Source: Nocardia sp.
GTDB lineage: Bacteria > Actinomycetota > Actinomycetes > Mycobacteriales > Mycobacteriaceae
DNA length: 64,000 nucleotides
Assembly (NCBI RefSeq): GCF_025465275.1
Contig: NZ_JAODNK010000016.1
Location: 1 to 64,000, forward strand
Reading direction: 5' to 3'
The position numbers and the translations under genes are program-made. Shown here piece after piece: positions 25,367 through 33,813 of the stretch (positions are counted from its first letter, which is position 1; each line of letters begins with the position of its first letter). The notes under the pieces were generated by a model, which made no database searches, was not told the origin of the DNA, and saw nothing but the letters and a program-made list of their open reading frames with translations.

Positions 25367-26010
25367 GTCGGCGCAGCCGGCGGTGGCGCCCGCAACAACG
25401 CTCAGGATTCGAACCGAACTCCGCTACGTCAGCAGCCGGCACGCGGTTGCTGACCTGACGTAGCGCCTGTCGTGCGCCGGTGACGGCGACTCGTATACGC
25501 GCCCGCCCGAGCGGGTCTCACCACTGCGGGCGTCGTACCCGCCCCGCCGCCGCCATCGCGGCCCACAGGCGAGCTGATCCGGCTTGTACACGGCTACCGG
25601 TCGCCTGGTGTGTAAAACCATGGCCTGCCAGGCATTTAACGATGTCGCTGAGGGTTCGCCGGTTCCTTCATTCCGCCTACCCGAGAGGGAACCCCGGCCG
25701 CCGCATCCCACCGGATGGGCAGGCGATGATCCGCATCTATTGGCAGTGTGGCGCATTTGAGAACCTGGGTCGCCACGATCGCCGTTGCGGGCCGACGGAT
25801 TCACAGCGGTCAAATATGGCTCTGCACAGGCGTTTTGTCATGTTCACGCACCGAAATATCTGCGACGGAACAGGTTTCCGCACGGCTCGTGCCATCCACT
25901 CCGAGATGCGCCACGTCTTTCACATTGCTAACTTCTATTGTAACAATTTGACCACGAACGGAGCCCGGCAGAGATGCGCCGAACAGTAACCACCTGATGG
26001 AAGGAAGCAC
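25367..26010. other. 644-bp intergenic region without a convincing gene
   Basis: Open frames here have proline/arginine-rich compositions typical of non-coding GC-rich DNA. The region holds one hairpin near its left end (listed separately) and, at the right end, GGAAGGAAG before the HypX GTG. The stretch 25920-25955 is AT-rich and is the likely HypX promoter area. Confidence 0.5.
25422..25465. terminator. Large hairpin, possible terminator
   Basis: CGCTACGTCAG (25422-25432) pairs with CTGACGTAGCG (25455-25465). A competing inner pairing GTCAGCA (25429-25435) with TGCTGAC (25449-25455) shares bases with it. It starts 55 bp after the end of the membrane protein gene. No T-run. Confidence 0.45.
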
Positions 26011-27705
26011 GTGCGAATCCTGCTGGTCGCCAGCGCATTCAACAGCCTCACCCAGCGAGTTCATGCCGAGCTACGCGAGAGCGGACACCGAGTCGGCGTT
26101 GAACTGGCCCTCGGCGACGACATGCTCCGAGCCCGAGTCGCGCAATTCGAACCGGACCTGATCCTCGCACCGATGCTCACCCGGGCGATCCCGGAGGACA
26201 TCTGGACCGAGCACACCGTGCTGATCGTGCACCCCGGACCCATGGGCGACCGAGGGCCGTCCTCGCTGGATTGGGCGATGTACGAGAACGCACCGGAGTG
26301 GGGCGTCACCGTGCTGCAAGCCGTCGCCGCGATGGATGCCGGGCCGATCTGGGCCAGTGCGCAATTCCCGATGCGGGACTGCGGCAAAAGCGAGCTGTAC
26401 CGCAACGAGGTCGCCGACGCGGCCGTGCGAGCGGCACTGGCCGCGGTGGCCCGGTTCGAATCCGGCGACTTCACACCCGAACCGCTCGACTACACCCGCC
26501 CGGACGTGCGCGGACAGCTGCGGCCCTACCACGGCCAGCAATTCCGGCGCATCAACTGGAGCGCCGACAGCACCGCCACCGTACTGCGCAAACTGCGCGC
26601 GGCCGACTCCCAGCCGGGCGTCGTGGACCAGCTGTTCGGCCGGGAGTACTTCCTGCACAGCGGACACCACGAAGACCGGCTGCGCGGAGTCCCCGGCACC
26701 ATCATCGCCACCCGCGACGGCGCGATCTGCCGGGCCACCATCGACGGCGCGGTGTGGCTGCCGCAGCTGCGCGCCCGCCGCGCACCCGGCGGCCCGGTGA
26801 CATTCAAGCAACCCGCGACCGATGTGCTCGGCCCCGAATTCCTGGTCGGCATCCCGGAAATCCCGGTCACCCCGTTCGAGGCCGCCACCCGTAATACTTG
26901 GTCCGAAGTGCGCTACCGCGAGCACCGCGAGGTCGGCTACCTCGAATTCGCCTTCGCCGGCGGCGCGATGAGCACAGCCCAGTGCCGCCGCCTGCTGGCC
27001 GCCTACCGGCAGGCCTGCGATCGACCGATCGACGTACTGGTGCTCGGCCCGGCCCGGGACTTCTTCTCCAACGGAATCCACCTGAATGTGATCGAGGGGG
27101 CCGCCGACCCGGCCGAAGAATCCTGGCAGAACATCAACGCCATGGACGACCTGGTGGAGGCGATCCTCACCACCACCGACAAGCTGGTGATCTCGGCGGT
27201 GACGGGGAACGCGGCCGCCGGCGGCGTCATGCTGGCCCTGGCCGCCGACGAGGTGTGGTGCCGCGAGTCCGCGGTCCTGAATCCGCACTACCGGCTGATG
27301 GGTCTGTACGGATCGGAGTACTGGACCTACACACTGCCCCGGCGCGTCGGGGCAGAGGCGGCCGCGCGACTGACGCGAGAGACGCTGCCGGTCAGCGCCC
27401 GGGCAGCCGGAGCACTCGGCCTGGTGGACCGAGTTGTGCCCGGTGACGCGACCGAGTTCCGGAGCTGGGTTCGCCAGACGGCGGAAGAGCTGGCCGCCGC
27501 CCCGGAACTGCAGGACCGACTGGTGCACAAGAAGCAGCGCCGGGTCGAGGATGAGGCGCGCAAACCGCTTTCCGCTTACCGCGCAGAGGAATTGGCTCAC
27601 ATGCGACAGAACTTCTACGCCATCGACGAGCCGTACCACCAACTTCGGCGCAACTTCGTGCACAAGGTGTGCCCGCTGGCGACACCGACACATCTACTGG
27701 CCTGA
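26011..27705 (+). CDS. hypX: HypX/HoxX-type hydrogenase maturation protein
   Basis: A 564-aa two-domain protein. Residues 1 to about 270 are a formyltransferase-like part with the HypX signature VHPGPMGDRGPSSLDWA; residues about 300-540 are an enoyl-CoA hydratase/isomerase-like part (VTGNAAAGGVMLALAADEVW, LNPHYRLMGLYGSEYW). In studied systems HypX takes a formyl group from formyl-tetrahydrofolate and releases CO for the Fe site of oxygen-tolerant [NiFe]-hydrogenases. GTG 26011 has AAGGAAG upstream. No hydrogenase or other hyp genes are in the window. Confidence 0.88.
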   Translation: MRILLVASAFNSLTQRVHAELRESGHRVGVELALGDDMLRARVAQFEPDLILAPMLTRAIPEDIWTEHTVLIVHPGPMGDRGPSSLDWAMYENAPEWGVTVLQAVAAMDAGPIWASAQFPMRDCGKSELYRNEVADAAVRAALAAVARFESGDFTPEPLDYTRPDVRGQLRPYHGQQFRRINWSADSTATVLRKLRAADSQPGVVDQLFGREYFLHSGHHEDRLRGVPGTIIATRDGAICRATIDGAVWLPQLRARRAPGGPVTFKQPATDVLGPEFLVGIPEIPVTPFEAATRNTWSEVRYREHREVGYLEFAFAGGAMSTAQCRRLLAAYRQACDRPIDVLVLGPARDFFSNGIHLNVIEGAADPAEESWQNINAMDDLVEAILTTTDKLVISAVTGNAAAGGVMLALAADEVWCRESAVLNPHYRLMGLYGSEYWTYTLPRRVGAEAAARLTRETLPVSARAAGALGLVDRVVPGDATEFRSWVRQTAEELAAAPELQDRLVHKKQRRVEDEARKPLSAYRAEELAHMRQNFYAIDEPYHQLRRNFVHKVCPLATPTHLLA

Positions 27706-27798
27706 CAGCACGAATCCCACAGAGCGAGAACGTCACTCGCACGAGTGTCGCTTGCCTTCCGAGTCTTCAAGGCTCAGAACAGATTCCATGAGGTGCAC

Positions 27799-28689
27799 AT
27801 GTTGGAACTCGACCACTTCAGCTCCGGATTGGCGAATCCTGTTCTGGCCTACGTCATGTCCGTCATCGGGTCGGCGCTCGGACTGCGCAGCGCGGTCCAC
27901 GCCCGCGCATCGCGGCGGCCCGGCGGCTGGCTCTTCGCCGCGGCCGTCGCACTCGGCGGCTGCGGGATCTGGGTCATGCACTTCATCGCAATGCTCGGCT
28001 TCTCCATCGAGGGGACGCGCATCCGCTACGACATGCCGACCACCCTGCTCAGCGCGGCCATCGCGATCGCGGTGGTATGGATCGGGCTGTCGATCGTGGT
28101 GCGGGTCCGGCGGGAAGCGGTAGGGCTACCGATCGGCGGCGCCATCACCGGACTCGGCGTGGCCGCCATGCACTACCTGGGCATGCACGCAATGCACTCC
28201 GGGGCGCACATCGAATACCGGCCGCCGCTGGTAGCGCTGTCGATCGTGATCGCCGTGGTCGCGGCGACGGCGGCACTGTGGTTCATGCTGCATGTCCAGG
28301 GCTTTTTCGCCTCCATCGGAACCGCCCTGGTCATGGGTGTCGCGGTGTGCGGCATGCACTACACGGGCATGGCCGCAATGCGCGCCCACTCCATGAATCA
28401 CCTGATGCCCGAGTCCGGCTCCGACCCGATCCAGCTGCTCACACCGTTGATCCTGGCCGTCACGGTCGTGACCATGACCCTGATCGTGGTGGTCGGACTG
28501 GCCGAGATCGAGAGCTCCACCCAGCGCGAACTTCCCGAAATCGACCTCGATCTGGTCGACAGCGGCCGCAACTGGCCGCGCCTGGACCCGAACGCCGATA
28601 TCCCCCGCCCCGAACCGACCGCCAGCCTCCGCACATTCGCCCGAGCTACCCCGAAACCGTCCTCCGGCCGACAGCCGGCCCAACCCTGA
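27799..28689 (+). CDS. MHYT-domain integral membrane sensor
   Basis: A 296-aa protein with about seven transmembrane helices and the repeated MHYT motif at helix ends: VMHFIAMLGF, MHYLGMHAMH and MHYTGMAAMR. The conserved Met and His residues are proposed to bind copper and sense a diatomic gas such as O2, CO or NO. There is a cytoplasmic tail of about 60 residues rich in Pro and Arg but no output domain. ATG 27799 is 93 bp after hypX. Its position next to a CO-producing protein is suggestive. Confidence 0.85.
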   Translation: MLELDHFSSGLANPVLAYVMSVIGSALGLRSAVHARASRRPGGWLFAAAVALGGCGIWVMHFIAMLGFSIEGTRIRYDMPTTLLSAAIAIAVVWIGLSIVVRVRREAVGLPIGGAITGLGVAAMHYLGMHAMHSGAHIEYRPPLVALSIVIAVVAATAALWFMLHVQGFFASIGTALVMGVAVCGMHYTGMAAMRAHSMNHLMPESGSDPIQLLTPLILAVTVVTMTLIVVVGLAEIESSTQRELPEIDLDLVDSGRNWPRLDPNADIPRPEPTASLRTFARATPKPSSGRQPAQP

Positions 28690-28698
28690 GCTGATAGG

Positions 28699-29997
28699 TC
28701 AGCGGCCGGCGGTGGTCGGTCCCGGCGCGCTGCCGGGCGAGGCCGCGCTCGCCCGGGCCGGGTCGCCGGGCAGGGCATCGGCGCCGTAGAAGACCGGCAT
28801 CATGCCTTTGAGCAGCGTCACCGCCGACCCCTCACCCGATGGCACCGTCGCGAGGTTCGTGGCGACCACAATCGTGAGGTCCGAGGCGGGGTCATTGGTC
28901 ATGACGGTCATGTACCCGGGGATCTGCCCATCGTGTCCGATGAGATGGGTACCGAATCGGACGATGCCGAGACCGTATCCGGCAACCTCGGGTTCGGCCG
29001 GATCGATCGGCTGGATGCTGTCCATGCGCACCTGCTGCATCTTCGCGTCCAGCAGGCCGCCGTGGACGAGTGCCTTGACATACGTGGCCATGTCATCGAC
29101 CGTCGAGATCACACCGCCGGCGGTCCATGTCCACGACGGGCTCGCATCGGTCGCATCGGCGGGTTTCAGCGTGCCCGCGACGGCGGCGGCCTGTTCGGCG
29201 GGCGGCAGGGCGAACGTGTCGATGGTGGAGACATTGGTGCCGAACGCGTAGCCCTGCGGATGCGGATCGGGGATCGAGGAATCCGTCGCCGCGGGCAGCG
29301 AGGTGTGCTTCAACCCGAGCGGTTCGAAGATGCGCTGCTGGAAGTTCTTCGCAGCCGACAGGTTCGTGACCTTCTCGATGACCAGGCCGAGCAGGATGTA
29401 GTTGGTATTGCAGTAGTCGAATTTCTCCCCCGGCGGAAAGCTGACCGGGTGCGCGAACGCGATCGCCAGCAACTCCTGCGGCGTCCACACCTTGTTCGGG
29501 TCACTGTCGAGCGAGGCGTTGAATTGCCGATCGGCCGTGTAACTATATAGCCCGCTTCGCATTTCAGCGAGCTGGGCAATGGTGATCCGATCCCCATTCG
29601 GCACATCAGGCAAGTATTTGGCAATCGGATCGTCGAGTGCGAGCTTGCCCTCCTGCGCCAGTTGCAGAATGACTGTCGACGTCATTGTCTTGGTATTACT
29701 GGCGATGCGGAAGTAGTCGTCCGCCCGCATGGGTTCGGTCGTACCGATGGCTCGGGTGCCGAACGTTCCGGTCCAATCGCCCTGCTTCGGTGATTTGACG
29801 ACCACCACCGCGCCCGGAATGACGTTGTCCCTCATCAGCTTGGTGATCACCGGCGTAATACTGGCAACGTACGCGGGCTCGGCCCTTGCCGAGGCGCTCG
29901 TGGCACTGCCACCGGAGTCCGACGACGTACCGCAGCCCGCGGCGATGAACAAACCCGCGGTCGCGAACAATATTGCGATACTCCTCCGGTGTCCCAT
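28699..29997 (-). CDS. Beta-lactamase-fold serine hydrolase lipoprotein
   Basis: A 432-aa protein with a lipoprotein signal ending LFIAAGC (lipobox) and the three class C/DD-peptidase motifs: SxxK in ASNTKTM, YxN in DYCNTN, and HxG in IGHDGQIPG. It is the family of D,D-carboxypeptidases, esterases and beta-lactamase-like proteins; anchored outside the membrane. Exact activity unknown. It converges on the MHYT gene with a 9-bp gap. Confidence 0.85.
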   Translation of the reverse strand: MGHRRSIAILFATAGLFIAAGCGTSSDSGGSATSASARAEPAYVASITPVITKLMRDNVIPGAVVVVKSPKQGDWTGTFGTRAIGTTEPMRADDYFRIASNTKTMTSTVILQLAQEGKLALDDPIAKYLPDVPNGDRITIAQLAEMRSGLYSYTADRQFNASLDSDPNKVWTPQELLAIAFAHPVSFPPGEKFDYCNTNYILLGLVIEKVTNLSAAKNFQQRIFEPLGLKHTSLPAATDSSIPDPHPQGYAFGTNVSTIDTFALPPAEQAAAVAGTLKPADATDASPSWTWTAGGVISTVDDMATYVKALVHGGLLDAKMQQVRMDSIQPIDPAEPEVAGYGLGIVRFGTHLIGHDGQIPGYMTVMTNDPASDLTIVVATNLATVPSGEGSAVTLLKGMMPVFYGADALPGDPARASAASPGSAPGPTTAGR

Positions 29998-30108
29998 AAC
30001 TCTCCGTTCGGCGTGGGAACGTGGTCATGTAGCGCAGTGCAACTCTAACTCCGTGCCATGGAGCTTCGGGGAGGAATCAACCAGCTAACCCGGTGACGGT
30101 GAAATAGA

Positions 30109-30140
30109 CCGAGCACCCGGACATAAGCCCGGGTGCTCGG
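30109..30140. terminator. 12-bp perfect stem terminator
   Basis: CCGAGCACCCGG (30109-30120) pairs exactly with CCGGGTGCTCGG (30129-30140) over an eight-base loop. It lies 14 bp after the minus-strand thiolase stop, which it probably terminates. Confidence 0.7.
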
Positions 30141-30154
30141 AATATAGAGCTTGT

Positions 30155-31354
30155 TCAGCGAGTGGCGATGATTGCCGAACCATGACCGAAAAGGCCCTGG
30201 TTCACCGCAATACCCGCGCTGGCGCCCTCTACCTGGCGGCCGTCGGCCTGCCCACGCAACTGCCACGTGAGCTCGCAGATCTGCGCGATGGCCTGCGCCG
30301 GGATCGCCTCGCCGAAACAGGCCAGTCCGCCACTGGGATTCACCGGCATCCGTCCGCCCAATGTTGTTGCGCCGCTGCGCAGCAGTTCCTCCGCGGCGCC
30401 CGTTTCGCAGAGCCCGATGTCCTCGTACCAGTCCAATTCCAGAGCGGTAGACAGGTCATAGACCTCCGCGAAGGACAAGTCCGAGGGCCCGATCCCGGCC
30501 TCTTCGTACGCGGCGTGCGCGATAGCGGAACGGAATGTACGCGACTGCGGCTCGACGGCCACAGAGGAATCCGTCGCGAAATCCGGCAGATCGAGAACGG
30601 TCTTCGGGAACGTCGGCGTGACCGTCGACAGCGCCTTGATGCGAACCGGGTCGGCGATGCCGTGGCGGCGGGCGTACTCCATCGACGTCAGCACCAGCGC
30701 GGCCCCGCCGTCGCTGGTGGCGCAGATGTCGAGCAGCCGCAGCGGGTCCGAGACGATCGCCGAGGCGGCGATCTCCTCGACCGAAACCTCTTTGCGATAG
30801 CGAGCATTCGGGTTGTTCAGGCCGTGCTTCGAGTTCTTCACCTTGACCGCGGCGAAATCGTCCAGCGTGGCACCGTGCAGCGCCATCCGGCGGCGGGCAT
30901 AGAGCGCGAAGTAGATGGGGTTGGTCGCACCGAGCAGATGGAAGCGCAACCAGTCCGGATCGTCGCGGCGTTCACCGCCGACCGGCTGGAAGAAGCCCTT
31001 CGGAGTGGTATCCGCACCGACCACCAGCGCCACCTCGCACAGCCCCGCCAGAATCTGGGCGCGAGCATTGGCGATGGCCTGTGCACCGGAGGCGCAGGCG
31101 GCGTAACTGCTGGAGATCTGAGCGCCCGACCAGCCCAGTGCCTGGGCGAAAGTCGCGCCGGAGACGAAGCCGGGGTAGCCGTTCCGAATGGTGTCCGCAC
31201 CCGCGATATAGCCGACATCGCGGTGGTCCACCCCGGCATCGGCCAGCGCCGCACGCGCGGCGACCAGCCCGTATTCGACGAAATTGCGCCCCCACTTGCC
31301 CCACGGGTGCATACCCGCACCGAGGACGGCGATATCGCGATTCGTATCAGTCAT
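30155..31354 (-). CDS. Thiolase-family protein (lipid-transfer type)
   Basis: A 399-aa thiolase-fold protein. The nucleophile Cys is in SYAACASGAQA (about residue 87), and NPSGGLACFGE marks the C-terminal active-site region, but the usual GHPxGA histidine loop is altered, as in SCP-x/Ltp-like thiolases that act on steroid or branched CoA esters. Its ATG overlaps the stop of the DUF35 gene by eight bases; this pairing of thiolase and DUF35 acyl-CoA-binding protein is common and usually means a heteromeric complex. Confidence 0.83.
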   Translation of the reverse strand: MTDTNRDIAVLGAGMHPWGKWGRNFVEYGLVAARAALADAGVDHRDVGYIAGADTIRNGYPGFVSGATFAQALGWSGAQISSSYAACASGAQAIANARAQILAGLCEVALVVGADTTPKGFFQPVGGERRDDPDWLRFHLLGATNPIYFALYARRRMALHGATLDDFAAVKVKNSKHGLNNPNARYRKEVSVEEIAASAIVSDPLRLLDICATSDGGAALVLTSMEYARRHGIADPVRIKALSTVTPTFPKTVLDLPDFATDSSVAVEPQSRTFRSAIAHAAYEEAGIGPSDLSFAEVYDLSTALELDWYEDIGLCETGAAEELLRSGATTLGGRMPVNPSGGLACFGEAIPAQAIAQICELTWQLRGQADGRQVEGASAGIAVNQGLFGHGSAIIATR

Positions 31355-31793
31355 TGACCGGCCTCCACATCCACACCGTGTGCTCTGCCTCGTCGTCCTC
31401 GTACAGCACGCCGGTCGTCAATTCGACCGCCATGCCGACGGCCAGGTCATCCACGGTGAGGCCACGGACGACCTGCCCGAGAATCACCATCTGCTCGACC
31501 TCGAGCTCCACTGCCGCAACGACATACGGCACGAACGGATCGGGCGAGACATAGGGCGGGGGTGGCTTGTAGCGGGCATCCGCATACGACCAGATCCGGC
31601 CACGCGTGGAAAACAGGTACGCGGCGAGCTCGGAGCCGTCCTTCTTACCCGAACATTGCGGGTTGCGGCAGGCGAGCGTGTTCTTCGGGAAATACGGTGT
31701 GCCGCAATCATTGCAGCGAGTTCCCTGCAGACGCACCACACCGTCGTCCGCACTGAACCAGTCTGCCACGGCGGGCCGTTGTTCTTTCTGCAC
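31347..31793 (-). CDS. DUF35 zinc-ribbon/OB-fold acyl-CoA-associated protein
   Basis: A 148-aa protein with a rubredoxin-like zinc ribbon (CNDCGTPYFPKNTLACRNPQC, two Cys pairs) and an OB fold to the C-terminus (GRIWSYADARYKPPPPYVSP). DUF35 proteins pair with thiolases or hydratases and gate CoA substrates. GTG 31793 is chosen; the longer frame reading back to 32054 is antisense to the neighbouring gene. First gene of a two-gene operon with the thiolase. Confidence 0.82.
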   Translation of the reverse strand: MQKEQRPAVADWFSADDGVVRLQGTRCNDCGTPYFPKNTLACRNPQCSGKKDGSELAAYLFSTRGRIWSYADARYKPPPPYVSPDPFVPYVVAAVELEVEQMVILGQVVRGLTVDDLAVGMAVELTTGVLYEDDEAEHTVWMWRPVND

Positions 31794-31925
31794 AAGGCCG
31801 ACGGTATAGGAACACGTTCTACTTTGGGGCGGAAACCGGTCACAGCTTTGCGCGACCGGAGGTACGGTGAGGACGAATTGAGGATGCCCTGACATCCTCG
31901 AGCCGATCTGGAGTACCTCGACACG

Positions 31926-32708
31926 ATGGGCACCAAAGCTATTGACCCGCAGGCGATCCGCAATGTCACGATCGTCGGGGACCCCGACGAGACGGCACAG
32001 GTAGTCCACCGCCTGCTCGGCAGGACCAGTTCCGGCCCGCAGGCTGTAATCCACTGGTCAACGAGCGGCATCGAACACACGATTCGCCTCACCGAGCTCT
32101 CGAGCCACACCCCCGCCGCAGACCTGGAGCGATCCATCCGCGTAGCCGACGGAGTGATCGCGGTCGTCAACGCAGCCGCACACAGCACCCCCCGACTCGA
32201 AACGACATTACGAGTCGCCGACGACCACCAGGTCGCCAGGCTGTGCCTGCTCACCGGACTCGATCAGCCCCACGCCGACTTCGACCGCTGCATCCGAACG
32301 ATCGCCGCCACTCGCGGAGCGGTACCGCTGACCCTCCAGATCCCCCTCGGCATCGGCGCCGCCTTCGAAGGCACCATCGACCTGGCCCCGATGTGGACGC
32401 TCGAACCGATGGCCGCCGAATTCTACGGCGCCCATTGGGAAGTCGCGGTGCAGTGGTATCACACGCTCGCGAAAACGATCATGGACCAGAGCACCGCAGA
32501 TCCGGATCCATCCCTCGCCCTGCGCAAGATCTCACTCGACCGGCTACACCGCCGCATCCGCCGCCTCACCCGCATCGGTGACGTCGTACTCATCCTGTGC
32601 AGTGCGGCACCCAGCAGCGACGACATCACCCCACTCCTGGACGCCATAGTCCGCTATCTGCCCTCCCCCCTGGACGTGTGCCAACCGGAACACGCCCTCG
32701 ACTACTGA
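31926..32708 (+). CDS. Degenerate EF-G-like G-domain protein (pseudo-GTPase)
   Basis: A 260-aa protein that follows the elongation factor G G-domain from start to end: LERSIRVADGVIAVVNA corresponds to ERSLRVLDGAVAVF, then VPLTLQIPLGIGAAFEGTIDL corresponds to the PIQLPIG...FKGVVDL insert, and PLLDAIVRYLPSPLD closes the domain. The nucleotide motifs are lost: the P-loop position reads GDPDETAQ instead of AHxDxGKT, and the NKxD position reads TGLDQ. Domains II-V are absent. It probably binds a partner such as the ribosome or EF-G rather than hydrolysing GTP; that is inference. Confidence 0.8.
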   Translation: MGTKAIDPQAIRNVTIVGDPDETAQVVHRLLGRTSSGPQAVIHWSTSGIEHTIRLTELSSHTPAADLERSIRVADGVIAVVNAAAHSTPRLETTLRVADDHQVARLCLLTGLDQPHADFDRCIRTIAATRGAVPLTLQIPLGIGAAFEGTIDLAPMWTLEPMAAEFYGAHWEVAVQWYHTLAKTIMDQSTADPDPSLALRKISLDRLHRRIRRLTRIGDVVLILCSAAPSSDDITPLLDAIVRYLPSPLDVCQPEHALDY

Positions 32709-32896
32709 CCGATGTGGGCGTGAACCCCTGACAACGGCAGTCGGACGAGATCGCGCGCTTCCGATAGTCGACTCAACGTATTGACCACCGGAAATCGGCG
32801 TACTCGCCGCGCGTCGGCCGGATTCTCCCGGCCCGGCACCATTACGATCGTCGCGAGATCTGCGATCAACTCCGCGAAACACGGCATAGGAGATCC

Positions 32897-33760
32897 ATGT
32901 CTTACTCGCGCTTACCCGCTGCGCTCGCATTCGTCCTGGGAATCGGAATCGTCTCGGCGGGCTTCGCCGACGCAGATCCGATTACCCCGCAGCCCGCCCC
33001 CGAACATGCCTTCGGACTCGATGTGCAGGCGGCGAAGGCCAGCCAGAACAAGGACACCAGCGTCGGAGACGCCCTTCCTATTCTTCACTTGAGCACCATC
33101 AGTGAATCACCGGCGGAATTCTCGCTCAGGCAATACGCATTGCCTGCCGGCGACCAGGGACAGGTCGGAGCGTGTGTCGCCTGGGCGACCGGCTACACCG
33201 GGTATGGCGTGCTGATGAACGAAATGAACATCAGCGGCGGGCCGATGGCTCCGATGTTCATCTACTCCCAGATTGCCAAGGGACACGACGTCGGCACCTC
33301 TGCCTCGGTCGCGTTGCCGATGGAATGGAGAGTGGGCAATGACACCAAATCCGATTACTGGCAGGGCGATTTCGACTACAACACCCAGCCGGACGCCAAA
33401 GAGTTCTCCAACGCCGCACACTACAAACTCTCCGGCGCCAAAGATCTGTTCTCCGGAGACAAGGTAGCCAACATCAAGAAGGCGATCGCGGCTGGCCTAC
33501 CTGTCCCGATCGGATTCGATGCTCGGCAAAGCTTCATGAACCTGAACTCGAGCAACTCCATATATGCCCCTGCACCCACCGAGCCGGTTCTGGGTGGTCA
33601 CGAGGTCACGATCGTCGGCTACAACACGAACGGTGTCACCCTCGAAAACTCGTGGGGGCCCGGTTGGGGTGACAGTGGATTCTTCACCGCGCCATGGTCG
33701 TTCATCACCGGCAGCGATATTGCCGAAATCCACGCGATGGGCAGACTGGTCACCGAATGA
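32897..33760 (+). CDS. Secreted C1-family (papain-like) cysteine peptidase
   Basis: A 287-aa protein with a signal peptide (LAFVLGIGIVSAGFADA) and a complete papain-like active site: Gln and Cys in DQGQVGACVAW (Cys93), His in GGHEVTIVGY, Asn in ENSWGPGWGDSGF. The propeptide is short (about 50 residues). It should cleave peptides outside the cell. GGAGATCC precedes ATG 32897. Papain-like enzymes are not common in this group of bacteria. Confidence 0.88.
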   Translation: MSYSRLPAALAFVLGIGIVSAGFADADPITPQPAPEHAFGLDVQAAKASQNKDTSVGDALPILHLSTISESPAEFSLRQYALPAGDQGQVGACVAWATGYTGYGVLMNEMNISGGPMAPMFIYSQIAKGHDVGTSASVALPMEWRVGNDTKSDYWQGDFDYNTQPDAKEFSNAAHYKLSGAKDLFSGDKVANIKKAIAAGLPVPIGFDARQSFMNLNSSNSIYAPAPTEPVLGGHEVTIVGYNTNGVTLENSWGPGWGDSGFFTAPWSFITGSDIAEIHAMGRLVTE

Positions 33761-33813
33761 GGCCTCTTCATCCTTGTGGGGTGTGAATCTCCGCAGCCTG
33801 ATAGCGCCTCCGT

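Noticed and set aside
25408..25420. T-loop-like GGATTCGAACC on one strand
   Set aside because: The flanks do not pair into a 5-bp T-stem and no other tRNA arm is nearby.
26071..27693. 540-residue open frame antisense to hypX
   Set aside because: hypX has full family motifs and a ribosome-binding site; the antisense frame has none.
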